NCBI GenBank assembly: GCA_021736565.1
Contig: JAIPFO010000196.1
Location: 1-7,025, forward strand
From: Phycisphaerae bacterium
GTDB lineage: Bacteria > Planctomycetota > Phycisphaerae > Sedimentisphaerales > SM23-30
Direction: 5' to 3'
Length of the DNA stretch: 7,025 bases
A model generated the notes under the pieces. It did no database searches, had not been told where the DNA came from, and was given only the letters and a program-made list of their open reading frames with translations. Each line of letters begins with the position of its first letter. Within the stretch, counting starts at the first letter, position 1. The position numbers and the translations under genes were made by a program. Shown here in pieces: positions 1 through 6,487 of this stretch.

Positions 1-290
1 CCCGATAAGGACCCGGGCAACACTACCAAAAAAGTACGGGATTAAAAAAAATGTGTCTTACCAATGATCTTACAACTTCGCCTCTCCCAGATGAGGGCCA
101 GCGAACGCTGATATTTTAAATCTTGCGCAACAGGGTCAGGGTATTCTCATAAATCCACCTGGGTCTTGCGACCCACCTGTGGGGTTCCGGCACATGCCGG
201 TTTAGGATCGCATCCTGACCATCCTGTGGCGGATTCTCGATAAATCGATCACAATAAAAAAGGACAAATGTTCGCCAATCGGCCATTTCT
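1..290. other. Hairpin-rich intergenic region, no convincing gene
   Basis: This stretch contains a run of short inverted repeats. TGGGTC (160-165) pairs with GACCCA (170-175) around loop TTGC, extended by CCAC 155-158 with GTGG 179-182. CCGGC (187-191) pairs with GCCGG (196-200). AGGAT (204-208) pairs with ATCCT (212-216). CAGCG pairs with CGCTG at 101-112. GGTCAGG (134-140) could pair with CCTGACC (214-220) and enclose the first two hairpins, but this competes with the AGGAT/ATCCT hairpin. An eight-base T-run on the minus strand (plus A-run about 43-50) lies beyond the cluster, not directly after a stem. The region looks like a structured intergenic repeat or RNA rather than coding DNA. I do not recognise a named RNA family. 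Confidence 0.4.
116..286 (-). CDS. Doubtful small ORF, 56 codons, unknown product
   Basis: From the ATG at 286 to the TAA at 116 the minus strand reads through 56 codons, beginning MADWRTFVLFYCDRF and ending YENTLTLLRKI. The frame stays open upstream to about 367 but has no other usual start codon. A GGGAG lies only two bases before the ATG, too close for a normal ribosome binding site. The composition is protein-like (aromatic and charged residues mixed), yet the frame runs across several palindromes, which is more typical of a repeat. No family is recognised. A different minus frame upstream (300-521, only a TTG start) could be the other half of a frameshifted remnant, but nothing proves this. 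Treat it as a candidate only. Confidence 0.18.
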   Translation of the reverse strand: MADWRTFVLFYCDRFIENPPQDGQDAILNRHVPEPHRWVARPRWIYENTLTLLRKI

Positions 291-588
291 CCCAGCGCAC
301 TAAAAGTCCGCGAAACCCTCTTCTCTTCTATAAAAACAAGACACCCTCACGCAAGAATAGCCTCCTATTGACTGGTACCCCCAATTATAGGCACCCTGGA
401 TAACAGAATCCACCCCGCCCACGGTTCGCCCTGATATTTCGGCCAAAAAATGATATAACTCTTTTAAAATAAAACCGTTATGGAAAATATATTTTCTCGT
501 AAGTCCCAGAGGAATCCCCAACCATTAGTCGCCGGAACCGCTGCACCCCACAAAAAAAAGTCCCCCAGGAACGCCCGAAATCCACTTC

Positions 589-638
589 AAAAAAAAAGGA
601 CTGGCCACTTTTGTACTCAAAAGATGCCAGTCCCTTTT
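589..638 (-). terminator. Strong intrinsic terminator downstream of the prepilin-like gene
   Basis: The outer stem is GGACTGGC (598-605) with GCCAGTCC (626-633). A 2x2 internal loop follows, then the inner stem CTTTTG (608-613) with CAAAAG (618-623), closed by loop TACT. On the minus strand the hairpin is followed by nine T residues (A-run 589-597), the classic form of a Rho-independent terminator. It begins about 25 bases after the prepilin stop codon. The plus strand also has a short T-run (635-638), so it may act weakly in both directions. AAAAGGACTGGC recurs at 1774-1785, suggesting a dispersed palindromic motif. Confidence 0.8.
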
Positions 639-661
639 AAACTTCTTATGATTGGCGACAA

Positions 662-1474
662 CTAACTACCGGTTCTGTAAATCGGACTTCCATCTGTCCG
701 GGTCTGAGCCCCGAGAGTCTCAAACGTTTTACCCCACTTCAGGGACCAGAGCATTTCCAGCTTGACCGGTTCGACATGCCCGTCAACGAACCCGATATTG
801 GTCGAATCTTTGTGCCGGTTCAGTACGATACCAAGTATACTCTGGACACCGCCACCTGTATTCAGGTCAAGGTTGGCCGGGCAGGGCTCCCCGGGCCCGG
901 ACGTACCGTTACCGGGGATAAAATCAACCCATTTACAATCGGCAAAGACCGGTACTTGCGACGCACCCCCCGGACTGACAGTTCGCCAGGCCATCGGTTC
1001 GGTTTTATCACTGTAGAGCCACCAGTTCGTTGCATAAGAACCGTACTCGGCTTGTTCAGTCGTAACGCTTGCCGGGGGAATCTGATTACCGTTTGAATCA
1101 ACCGCGCTATAGGGCCATATCCAGGTCAGCTTGGCAGTCCCAATCCCATTGGGCCAGGCATACGGCGGTGCTTTAGGGTCCTTTTTTGTCGACGGGCAAT
1201 AGCGGATCTCGTCGACATCACCAAGCTGATCCGCAATTTCCAATAGCCACAAGTTACGGCCGCCGTTCTTATTGTAGGGGATGCCCTTATCGTCATTATT
1301 TCCAGAATACATGATATAGCCCAAAGCCAGTGAGCGGATATTCATGCGGCAGGTAACATTCCTGGCCATCTCCTTCGCCTTGCCCAATGCCGGCATCAAT
1401 ATCGCCACCAACAGCGCAATGATCGAAATAACAACCAAAAGCTCAATTAACGTAAATCCTTTTTTTCTACTCAT
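662..1474 (-). CDS. Prepilin-type N-terminal methylation protein with H-X9-DG domain
   Basis: This is a 270-residue protein with a class III (type IV pilin-like) signal. MSRKKG is followed by the cleavage site G6/F7, FTLIE with the conserved Glu at mature position 5 (E11), and a hydrophobic helix to about residue 30. This is the form processed by a PilD-type peptidase and inserted in the inner membrane, with the rest exposed outside the cytoplasm. Residues 91-95 contain RYCPS, common after the helix in this group. H221 followed nine residues later by D231-G232 is the H-X9-DG motif of the prepilin-processing-associated domain. Such proteins are numerous in Planctomycetota, Lentisphaerota and Verrucomicrobiota; their exact role (pseudopilus, secretion or surface structure) is not established. 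The start is supported by GGAG at 1482-1485, seven bases before the ATG. A promoter at 1715-1754 and a terminator at 589-638 suggest a single-gene unit. Its long leader contains repeat R1. Confidence 0.93.
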   Translation of the reverse strand: MSRKKGFTLIELLVVISIIALLVAILMPALGKAKEMARNVTCRMNIRSLALGYIMYSGNNDDKGIPYNKNGGRNLWLLEIADQLGDVDEIRYCPSTKKDPKAPPYAWPNGIGTAKLTWIWPYSAVDSNGNQIPPASVTTEQAEYGSYATNWWLYSDKTEPMAWRTVSPGGASQVPVFADCKWVDFIPGNGTSGPGEPCPANLDLNTGGGVQSILGIVLNRHKDSTNIGFVDGHVEPVKLEMLWSLKWGKTFETLGAQTRTDGSPIYRTGS

Positions 1475-1480
1475 AAATTT

Positions 1481-1510
1481 ACTCCAATTCCATAAGGCTC
1501 TGGGAGCCTT
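1481..1510 (-). promoter_or_regulatory. RBS of the prepilin-like gene with hairpin just upstream
   Basis: On the minus strand AAGGCTC (plus 1504-1510) pairs with GAGCCTT (plus 1494-1500) around a CCA loop. Eight bases later comes GGAG (plus 1482-1485), then seven bases to the ATG. A hairpin this close to the ribosome binding site could influence translation. It lacks a good T-run on the minus strand (TTATGG follows), so termination here is unlikely. The hairpin is the left edge of repeat R1 and is conserved in R2. Confidence 0.5.
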
Positions 1511-1693
1511 TCTCGGTGATTTAGATAATATAGGAACTATAGGCTATTTGATGCCTTCTGGATATTCTCCTCCTCTTCCTCATTTTATCAACCAGGGTGG
1601 CCCAGACCCACGCGGTTTTCATGACGCTTGAGAACATAAACGTCACCAATTTAAAACGTCTCCTCAGCCTCCGCTCGGGGCGATATCTTTGTA
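1494..1693. repeat. Repeat R1, diverged copy of R2 (6617-6852)
   Basis: Bases 1494-1631 align with 6617-6754 with no gap and about 100 of 138 identical by hand count. Similarity continues in patches through AAACGTCAC, TTAAAACG and finally ATCTTTGTA (1685-1693). The left edge is the hairpin GGCTC/GAGCC; the right edge is an imperfect hairpin GCCTC/GGGGC (about 1667-1681) before the ATCTTTGTA box. The copy lies entirely between the predicted prepilin promoter and its ribosome binding site, so it should be in the leader RNA. Both strands of the core are free of stops for 35 or more codons. No transposase is attached. It could be a dispersed palindrome-bounded element, a leader RNA or a decayed coding segment. 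Confidence 0.75.
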
Positions 1694-1714
1694 ACAACTC
1701 GCTCGTGCTATCCA

Positions 1715-1754
1715 ATTATATCAGGATTATACGGCATAAATCAAGCAATTCCAA
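1715..1754 (-). promoter_or_regulatory. Two overlapping sigma70-type promoters for the prepilin-like gene
   Basis: Two perfect minus-strand TATAAT boxes are present. One (plus 1726-1731) has TTGGAA (1749-1754) upstream with a 17-base spacer. The other (plus 1715-1720) has TTGATT (1739-1744) with an 18-base spacer. Transcription would begin near 1708-1720 and give a leader of roughly 230-245 bases before the ATG at 1474. The -35 boxes each match four of six consensus positions. The call is from consensus matching only. Confidence 0.55.
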
Positions 1755-1755
1755 G

Positions 1756-1789
1756 AATAAAACAGCACCCCCCAAAAGGACTGGCTGCT
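1756..1789 (-). terminator. Weak terminator-like hairpin downstream of the AsmA-like gene
   Basis: AGCACC (1764-1769) can pair with GGCTGCT (1783-1789) with one bulged base. On the minus strand the stem is followed by GTTTTATT. The site is about 160 bases after the AsmA-like stop codon and just before the prepilin promoters. It contains AAAAGGACTGGC (1774-1785), identical to 594-605 in the terminator of the next gene, but here the second GCCAGTCC arm is missing, so it may be a degraded copy. Confidence 0.3.
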
Positions 1790-1813
1790 TTTTTCAAATC
1801 ACCCAAAAACACC

Positions 1814-1875
1814 CAATGACGATTACCACGTCAAAAGTCATATCGCGTCTTTAAAATCAGCCGTTGAGATGAACA
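1814..1875. repeat. Short shared block A (copy of 6399-6477)
   Basis: The order CCAATGAC, CACGTCAAAAGTCA (1827-1840), GTCTTTAA (1847-1854), ATGAAC (1869-1874) is shared with 6399-6477, where the same words occur in the same order with different spacing. The 14-mer is exact. This copy lies between the AsmA-like stop codon and the prepilin promoters. It could be a regulatory site or the remains of a duplicated intergenic segment. Confidence 0.5.
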
Positions 1876-1950
1876 AATGGGCCGCCATACCTCAATCGAC
1901 ATCCGGAACTGACCCGGGCGTCCTCAGTTATGGTTTCTTATCCAATGGCC

Positions 1951-4900
1951 TTATTCACGCAGTTGCCCCCACAGGAGACGCCGTACTGCCGAGCTGATCG
2001 CTGGAAAGGGGACAACTTTCACTTCCGGCTCGCCCAGCGTTCCCCCAATGCTGACCGAGGCGACACTTTTTTGCAGCGAGGTCATCAATTTATCCAGTTC
2101 TTTTATCCCCGGTAAATTAATCCCTTTGAGAGGACGCGTGGACCCGATCGCATAACCTTCAATGGGACTGGCGGATCCCAGGCTTATATCTTTGATGGTG
2201 GCGGCGCCGCGAACCTCGACGCCGCGATTAAAAAAGTAGAAACTGCTAAGATCTAATGTGGTGCCCTCTGCCCGAAGACTGACCTGTCCCACACCTTTAG
2301 GCTGGTCCAGGTCAAGCTGTAAGTTCAATGTATTATATAACATAGCGATGACAGAATTATTCACCAGGTCCGTTTCTTTTAGTTCAAAATTAGCTTCTCC
2401 TGTCAAACGATTGAGGTCGCTGGAAAATACACTCGATCCTTTTCCAGTCAAAAATCCGGTGACTTTATTGGCTTTCGGCTGGAATATATGGACAAGTTGA
2501 TTCAGGTCCAGATTGTCAATGTCGCTGTGGATATACGTAAACACTTCGCCCTCATGCCGGGAAAGAGTCGCCCGGCTTTTGATCACGCCGCCTGCCAGTT
2601 CAATCCGCAATTGCTTGATGAGGAATTGATCCTTGTCCGCATAGGCTTCCACTTCACAACCACCCATTTGAGCCCCTCGCAGGGTGACCTCCGCCAGGTC
2701 AATTTTAGATTGAAGATGCAGCGGCCCTAATGCACGTGTGTCTTCCGAGGGACCGGCCGTTAGAAATCCAGAAGACGTGCCGGTAAAACCGTCCAGTTTG
2801 GGGTGCCAGTCACCGGACTTGGCAAGGTCGATGTTTTTCCATGTTAGCTCTGAACACATTTGGGACCAGTTGTCCAGCGGAATGACCGCACGGCCTTCAA
2901 ATTGCCCCGCCAGGACATCAAAATTGATGTTCTCCAGGGAAAGGGTGCGTCCTGTGACCTCCGCGGTGGAGGTGAACTGGCCAAAATCCTTCCCGTTAAG
3001 CTGTGCCGTCGTCGACAGGATACCCCTGCCCTTGGCGGTCTTTTTTACAACGTCGAGTTGCAGTTTTGTATTGCCATTCGATCGCAGGATCAGGCCATAG
3101 CCGCCAATGAACAGCGGCCAGTCTTGCCCCTGGGCTTCAATGTCCAATAGATGGGGCTGATTCAGATCGAATTGCATCTTGGCCTGGGTTGTACCCTCTT
3201 GTTGTTTCAGATTAATGTGCTCGAACTTCACGATGCCGTTACGCACATGCATTTGCCCGTTAGCCTGTTCGGCTTCAAAGGGCGGCATCTTCAAATCCTT
3301 TGCCTGCCACGTGCCCGATGCGATTATCTCATCCAGACCCTTTTCCGGTAATGTGACATGAAGGTTTGCAGAGACATTCCCCTGCCAGTGAAGCGGCGAA
3401 TCAATCAGCTCAGCGGTAGTCTTCAGCGATAGATCGTGGACCCTTAGATCAACTTGACTGGAACGCTCCGTAAGATCATAGTGGCCATCCAATTGCCAGA
3501 TGCCATCAAATAAATCAAAGGATTCCGTTTTGAATGTGATTTGCTGGGGGGTCACTTTGCCCGACAAGGGGATTTGTAAACGAGCGGTATTTTTCTTGCC
3601 CACCGTGACTTCTTCTGCCTTGAAGTGGCCCTGCAAGGCGAGATTAACCGGATAGATCTTCCCGTTGATCGACGTGTCAAGCCGCCAATTGCTGGAGAGA
3701 CGATTCGATTTATTGGCCATCTGATAATCAAATTGCGTCTTCCCCCTGGCCGAGAGATGCACCTCTTCAAGGGTCATTTCCGAATACCCCAACTTACCAG
3801 ATCCCCCCAGAACGATGTTGCCCCGGCTCAATTCAAAATTGGAGCACGTCATGCTGGACAAGTCGCCCGCCGCGGCCAATTTTACATCCAGGGGTGATTT
3901 ATTCTTGCCTTCCAGTAAAAAATCATCAATCGCTAATTTTAACGACCATTTCTTGTCGTCTACCGAAAAAAAGCCGCCAGCCGTTACGTCACTGGCATTA
4001 GCGATCTGTAAACGGTCCAATTCAATTCGCGGCCAGTTGGCGATAAAGTCGGCGTTAATCGCACGAAATCGCATCTCCCGCCCTTCCCTGCGCCATATTA
4101 AATGGGGCAGTGTCGTCTGCCAGTGCGAATTCAGCCACGTGTTGCCTGTACCGGTGATCTTGGCTTGAGTATCCCAGCCGCCCCAGGGCGAATACCCCTG
4201 GGTCTGAAACTGCACTTCGATCTGTTTTCGTCCGTTTAGAGGTAAGTCGATCTCCCCTTGCCATGTGCCCTGATGACGGACACGTTGTTCGGCAAAGGAT
4301 CCTGTCCAGGAACCGTTGCAACTTCCTTTTTCCGATGACAAGTCCCAGGTGCTATCCACAATGGCGATATGCCCCTGGCTTCCAATACCGAGATGACCAG
4401 CCGTGACCGTACCGGCTTCTAGGGTGATACGTCCATGCGTTATAGCGGTCCCGTGGATCGGGGACGTCGGATTATAAACGATCAGATCTTTGGGCTCCAA
4501 ACGAATACGGCCCGAATCATACTGGACAGAAAGTCCGCCTTTGACCTTTGTCTCACCAAATTCCAATGTCCCCAGTTCCAATGTCCCGGCCAGTTGCTCG
4601 CCGCTAAAGCGGCCCTGCCATTGCCCCGTGAAATTCAACGGCGCGATTGGACTGGCCGTCAAAGGCGATAGAAATCTTTCGGCGTGTTCAAGTTGAAGCT
4701 CAATGATATGCGGCTGGTCCGCCGAAGACGCCAATGTCCCCTCCAGATGGACCTGGTCAGGGATATCCAGTTCAAATTGCATGGCTAATTGACCGTTTGT
4801 TTCACCGTGCAGCGTTATCGGGTATTTCTGGGCAATTTCGCCATCCCGGCCCATCACCTGGATTATGCCATCGGTTAAAGCGATTCCCGGTAATTGTGAG

Positions 4901-5328
4901 GCTGAAGAACCTTTGGGCTTCGATCGGGTAAAGGCATTGAGCGTTGAAGTGACATCCTGAAGGTTCCAGCGACCGTTGGAATCCTGCTGAAGGATGATTA
5001 CCGGACTTTCGATCTGAATGGACTCTAAAGCGAATGATTGGAGTATCAGTATCCGGAGAAGTGAACTGTGAGACAAATTAATATTTGATATGGTAAGAAA
5101 GGGCGACTGTTTAAGAGGAAGCGAAACCGCAAGGTCTTCAATGCTGGTTTTTCCCGCCCAGCGGGTCGAGAAAGTACGGGCTTCAAACGCCATACCCAAT
5201 TGTGCGCTGAGAGAATCTAATACCCATCGGCGGGGTAAATCCGTCCATAAAATAACCTGAATCACCCCTCCGGAGAGTAACAGAAGTAGTATGATCACCA
5301 GAATGACCCGAAAGAACCAGCGTTTCAT
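1951..5328 (-). CDS. Large AsmA-like envelope protein (AsmA/TamB/YhdP-type)
   Basis: This 1125-residue protein has a single N-terminal membrane helix (about residues 5-28, MKRWFF then a long Ile/Leu/Val run), giving an inner-membrane anchor with the rest in the periplasm. Residues about 33-126 fit the AsmA N-terminal region: IEDLAVSLP, FLTISNINLSHSSLLRI, then SPVIILQQDSNGRWNL, the typical 'I-L-x-x-D-x-x-G-x-x-N' end. The middle is a long series of alternating beta-strand segments with no catalytic motif, as expected for a repeating beta-groove. Residues about 939-1110 match an AsmA C-terminal domain (TGFLTGKG, DLNRLTGEANFEL, GVEVRGAATIKDISL, IGGTLGEPEV). Characterised relatives move phospholipids between membranes or assist outer-membrane homeostasis; that role is inferred here. 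The start codon lies directly before the charged-hydrophobic signal, with a weak ACGGA upstream. A 301-base gap full of hairpins separates it from the lipoprotein gene. Confidence 0.88.
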   Translation of the reverse strand: MKRWFFRVILVIILLLLLSGGVIQVILWTDLPRRWVLDSLSAQLGMAFEARTFSTRWAGKTSIEDLAVSLPLKQSPFLTISNINLSHSSLLRILILQSFALESIQIESPVIILQQDSNGRWNLQDVTSTLNAFTRSKPKGSSASQLPGIALTDGIIQVMGRDGEIAQKYPITLHGETNGQLAMQFELDIPDQVHLEGTLASSADQPHIIELQLEHAERFLSPLTASPIAPLNFTGQWQGRFSGEQLAGTLELGTLEFGETKVKGGLSVQYDSGRIRLEPKDLIVYNPTSPIHGTAITHGRITLEAGTVTAGHLGIGSQGHIAIVDSTWDLSSEKGSCNGSWTGSFAEQRVRHQGTWQGEIDLPLNGRKQIEVQFQTQGYSPWGGWDTQAKITGTGNTWLNSHWQTTLPHLIWRREGREMRFRAINADFIANWPRIELDRLQIANASDVTAGGFFSVDDKKWSLKLAIDDFLLEGKNKSPLDVKLAAAGDLSSMTCSNFELSRGNIVLGGSGKLGYSEMTLEEVHLSARGKTQFDYQMANKSNRLSSNWRLDTSINGKIYPVNLALQGHFKAEEVTVGKKNTARLQIPLSGKVTPQQITFKTESFDLFDGIWQLDGHYDLTERSSQVDLRVHDLSLKTTAELIDSPLHWQGNVSANLHVTLPEKGLDEIIASGTWQAKDLKMPPFEAEQANGQMHVRNGIVKFEHINLKQQEGTTQAKMQFDLNQPHLLDIEAQGQDWPLFIGGYGLILRSNGNTKLQLDVVKKTAKGRGILSTTAQLNGKDFGQFTSTAEVTGRTLSLENINFDVLAGQFEGRAVIPLDNWSQMCSELTWKNIDLAKSGDWHPKLDGFTGTSSGFLTAGPSEDTRALGPLHLQSKIDLAEVTLRGAQMGGCEVEAYADKDQFLIKQLRIELAGGVIKSRATLSRHEGEVFTYIHSDIDNLDLNQLVHIFQPKANKVTGFLTGKGSSVFSSDLNRLTGEANFELKETDLVNNSVIAMLYNTLNLQLDLDQPKGVGQVSLRAEGTTLDLSSFYFFNRGVEVRGAATIKDISLGSASPIEGYAIGSTRPLKGINLPGIKELDKLMTSLQKSVASVSIGGTLGEPEVKVVPFPAISSAVRRLLWGQLRE

Positions 5329-5460
5329 GATCGATCCGTTCTTTATTAAATAGTATGGGAATTTGTAACTTTGATTCAGATTCGTAATCGTTTACGTAAT
5401 GATAAAATAGTTTCCGCCGAAGGTCGCAGATCAGCCTTTGGATGGCGGTTTCCAACAAGT

Positions 5461-5519
5461 GCCTGAAAGGCTAATATAACTTAGCCCAGCCCAAACAAGC
5501 GCAGTCCGCCGAAGGCGGA
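5461..5519. repeat. Cluster of small GAA-triloop and related hairpins
   Basis: GCCT (5461-5464) pairs with AGGC (5468-5471) around GAA. The overlapping GGCTAA (5469-5474) pairs with TTAGCC (5481-5486). TCCGCC (5505-5510) pairs with GGCGGA (5514-5519) around GAA. On the minus strand GGCTAA/TTAGCC is followed by TTTC, a poor terminator. Similar triloop hairpins recur at 6828-6840 and 6878-6890, suggesting REP-like palindromic units. Confidence 0.45.
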
Positions 5520-5554
5520 ACGCCCTGGGTTGATAAGATTAACGAGCGATCTCC

Positions 5555-5598
5555 CCCTCGTCCCGCTTGCGGACGCTAGCTCGAAAGCGGGACGAGGG
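5555..5598. repeat. 14-bp perfect inverted repeat
   Basis: CCCTCGTCCCGCTT (5555-5568) is the exact reverse complement of AAGCGGGACGAGGG (5585-5598), with a 16-base loop containing the palindrome GCTAGC. It lies about 30 bases after the lipoprotein stop codon. No T-run follows it on the minus strand, so it is not a textbook intrinsic terminator. It could protect the 3' end of the mRNA, act as a T-less terminator or be a palindromic repeat unit. Confidence 0.75.
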
Positions 5599-5629
5599 AG
5601 AAAAAGAAAAAAGCGTGCCTTACGAATAA

Positions 5630-6385
5630 TTATTCGATTTCAAAATTCACAGGAGGAATATTACCCAGACTTTTCGGCCCAAAGCCCAGGAACCACCAGT
5701 CTTCCCGATGTGTCTTACCAATTGTCGGCCCGATACTCGCTACCACCTCACCGGTATCGGCCCAGTACGCCACATAGGCCACACTGGCGAAGGCAACTTG
5801 TTTGATCGTTTTGCTGATAGCTAATTCCGGGGTCACCAACGACGCCATGGGAGTACCACTTACAGCCGAAGTGGCTGTTGAAGGTGTCATAAGGGATGGG
5901 ATTCCCAAAAGGCTTTCATAGCGATCAATGCCGACCCCGCCGCTACGGATTTCTAAAATGATCTGAGCATCTTCTCGCTTATTGACGATCTGTACACCTG
6001 AATTCAAGACCTTGGCCCTCAGCTCTCCCAGCACGAATTCCTTTTCGACCGGCGCAAAATAGCTGCTATCCAAATAAACCTTACGGCCGTGCAACACGTC
6101 AAATGACAATGGGGTTACCGCCTCCACCGCGGCTTGTGACAGCAAAAACTGTTCCGTGGCCGTCCGGGCCGGGTTTGTGATACGCACATTGGAGCAACCC
6201 GCACCAAGAAAGATCAAGGTCAGGAGAGAGAGCATCCCAATGTGCGTTCGGAATGAACAACCCGAATAGTGGAGGCCTGCCAGGGTAAAAGTTGATTTTT
6301 GTCTCAAAAAACAAACTTGACGACGCGGAAAACACGCATCAAGTAGACTTCTGACCCTGGCGGCAATTATGGTTTTTTTTGGCAT
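5630..6385 (-). CDS. DUF6655-like lipoprotein of unknown function
   Basis: The product resembles the planctomycete family I know as DUF6655. Residues 69-90 (ITNPARTATEQFLLSQAAVEAV), GRKVYLDSSYF (about 100-110), LRAKVLNSGVQIV and EDAQIILEIRSGGVGIDR (about 138-155) with LLGIPS (159-164) are the family-like blocks; a glycine-rich GFGPKSLGNIPP ends the protein. A hydrophobic core LSLLTLIFL followed by GAGC with C64 indicates a lipoprotein signal, so the mature protein is probably lipid-anchored in the envelope. The function is unknown. The start is uncertain: the first ATG (6385) has GGAAAG nine bases upstream but leaves an odd 50-residue basic extension before the signal core. An internal ATG at 6235 gives a very short signal without basic residues and no clear ribosome binding site. 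The gene has its own promoter at 6531-6559. Confidence 0.75.
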   Translation of the reverse strand: MPKKTIIAARVRSLLDACFPRRQVCFLRQKSTFTLAGLHYSGCSFRTHIGMLSLLTLIFLGAGCSNVRITNPARTATEQFLLSQAAVEAVTPLSFDVLHGRKVYLDSSYFAPVEKEFVLGELRAKVLNSGVQIVNKREDAQIILEIRSGGVGIDRYESLLGIPSLMTPSTATSAVSGTPMASLVTPELAISKTIKQVAFASVAYVAYWADTGEVVASIGPTIGKTHREDWWFLGFGPKSLGNIPPVNFEIE

Positions 6386-6398
6386 TATGATATTCTTT

Positions 6399-6477
6399 CC
6401 AATGACTAAAAATCGCGTTCACGTCAAAAGTCAATTTGGGAGCGATAAATCTGTCTTTAAGATGCGGAAAATGAACT
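6399..6477. repeat. Short shared block B (copy of 1814-1875)
   Basis: CCAATGAC, CACGTCAAAAGTCA (6420-6433), GTCTTTAA (6453-6460) and ATGAAC (6471-6476) appear in the same order as at 1814-1875, with about 17 extra bases. On the minus strand the block sits in the predicted leader of the lipoprotein gene, directly upstream of its GGAAAG ribosome binding site. Confidence 0.5.
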
Positions 6478-6487
6478 CTCAAAGAAC

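Larger units (their letters stand above)
5329..5629. other. Intergenic region rich in hairpins between lipoprotein and AsmA-like genes
   Basis: No gene is supported here. The AsmA-proximal part (5329-5412) is AT-rich and should hold that gene's leader or promoter, but no -35/-10 pair with good spacing stands out. The rest contains, in order, GCCT-GAA-AGGC, GGCTAA/TTAGCC, TCCGCC-GAA-GGCGGA and a 14-bp stem, described separately. A minus ORF crossing 5183-5458 overlaps the AsmA-like start and has no support. Confidence 0.6.

Noticed and set aside
51..65. 15-base exact match with 5708-5722 (ATGTGTCTTACCAAT)
   Set aside because: The second copy is inside the lipoprotein gene and the flanks show no similarity. 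A single such match is only mildly surprising in 7 kb.
300..521. 73-codon minus ORF
   Set aside because: It needs a TTG start, has no ribosome binding site and no recognisable domain. At best it is part of a decayed sequence.
480..665. 61-codon plus ORF across the terminator
   Set aside because: It runs through both arms of the terminator hairpin and A-runs, giving a lysine-rich chance peptide.
762..1101. Several open frames overlapping the prepilin-like gene
   Set aside because: They are shadow frames. The minus-strand prepilin frame has clear family motifs.
1481..1493. Mini-ORF ATG-GAA-TTG-GAG-TAA in the prepilin leader
   Set aside because: It is four codons only, with no ribosome binding site. 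GGAG here is better explained as the prepilin ribosome binding site.
1521..1715. Minus ORF over R1, and its equivalent over R2 at 6644-6895
   Set aside because: The R1 frame starts with TTG inside a promoter box, the R2 frame starts in a palindrome, and conservation between them (about 12 of 35 residues) is weaker than on the plus strand.
2258..4931. Many plus-strand ORFs of 60-120 codons
   Set aside because: All lie opposite the AsmA-like gene and have no independent support.
5183..5458. 91-codon minus ORF overlapping the start of the AsmA-like gene
   Set aside because: Half of it lies in a second frame of a real gene and the rest in a hairpin-rich gap. No ribosome binding site or motif is seen.
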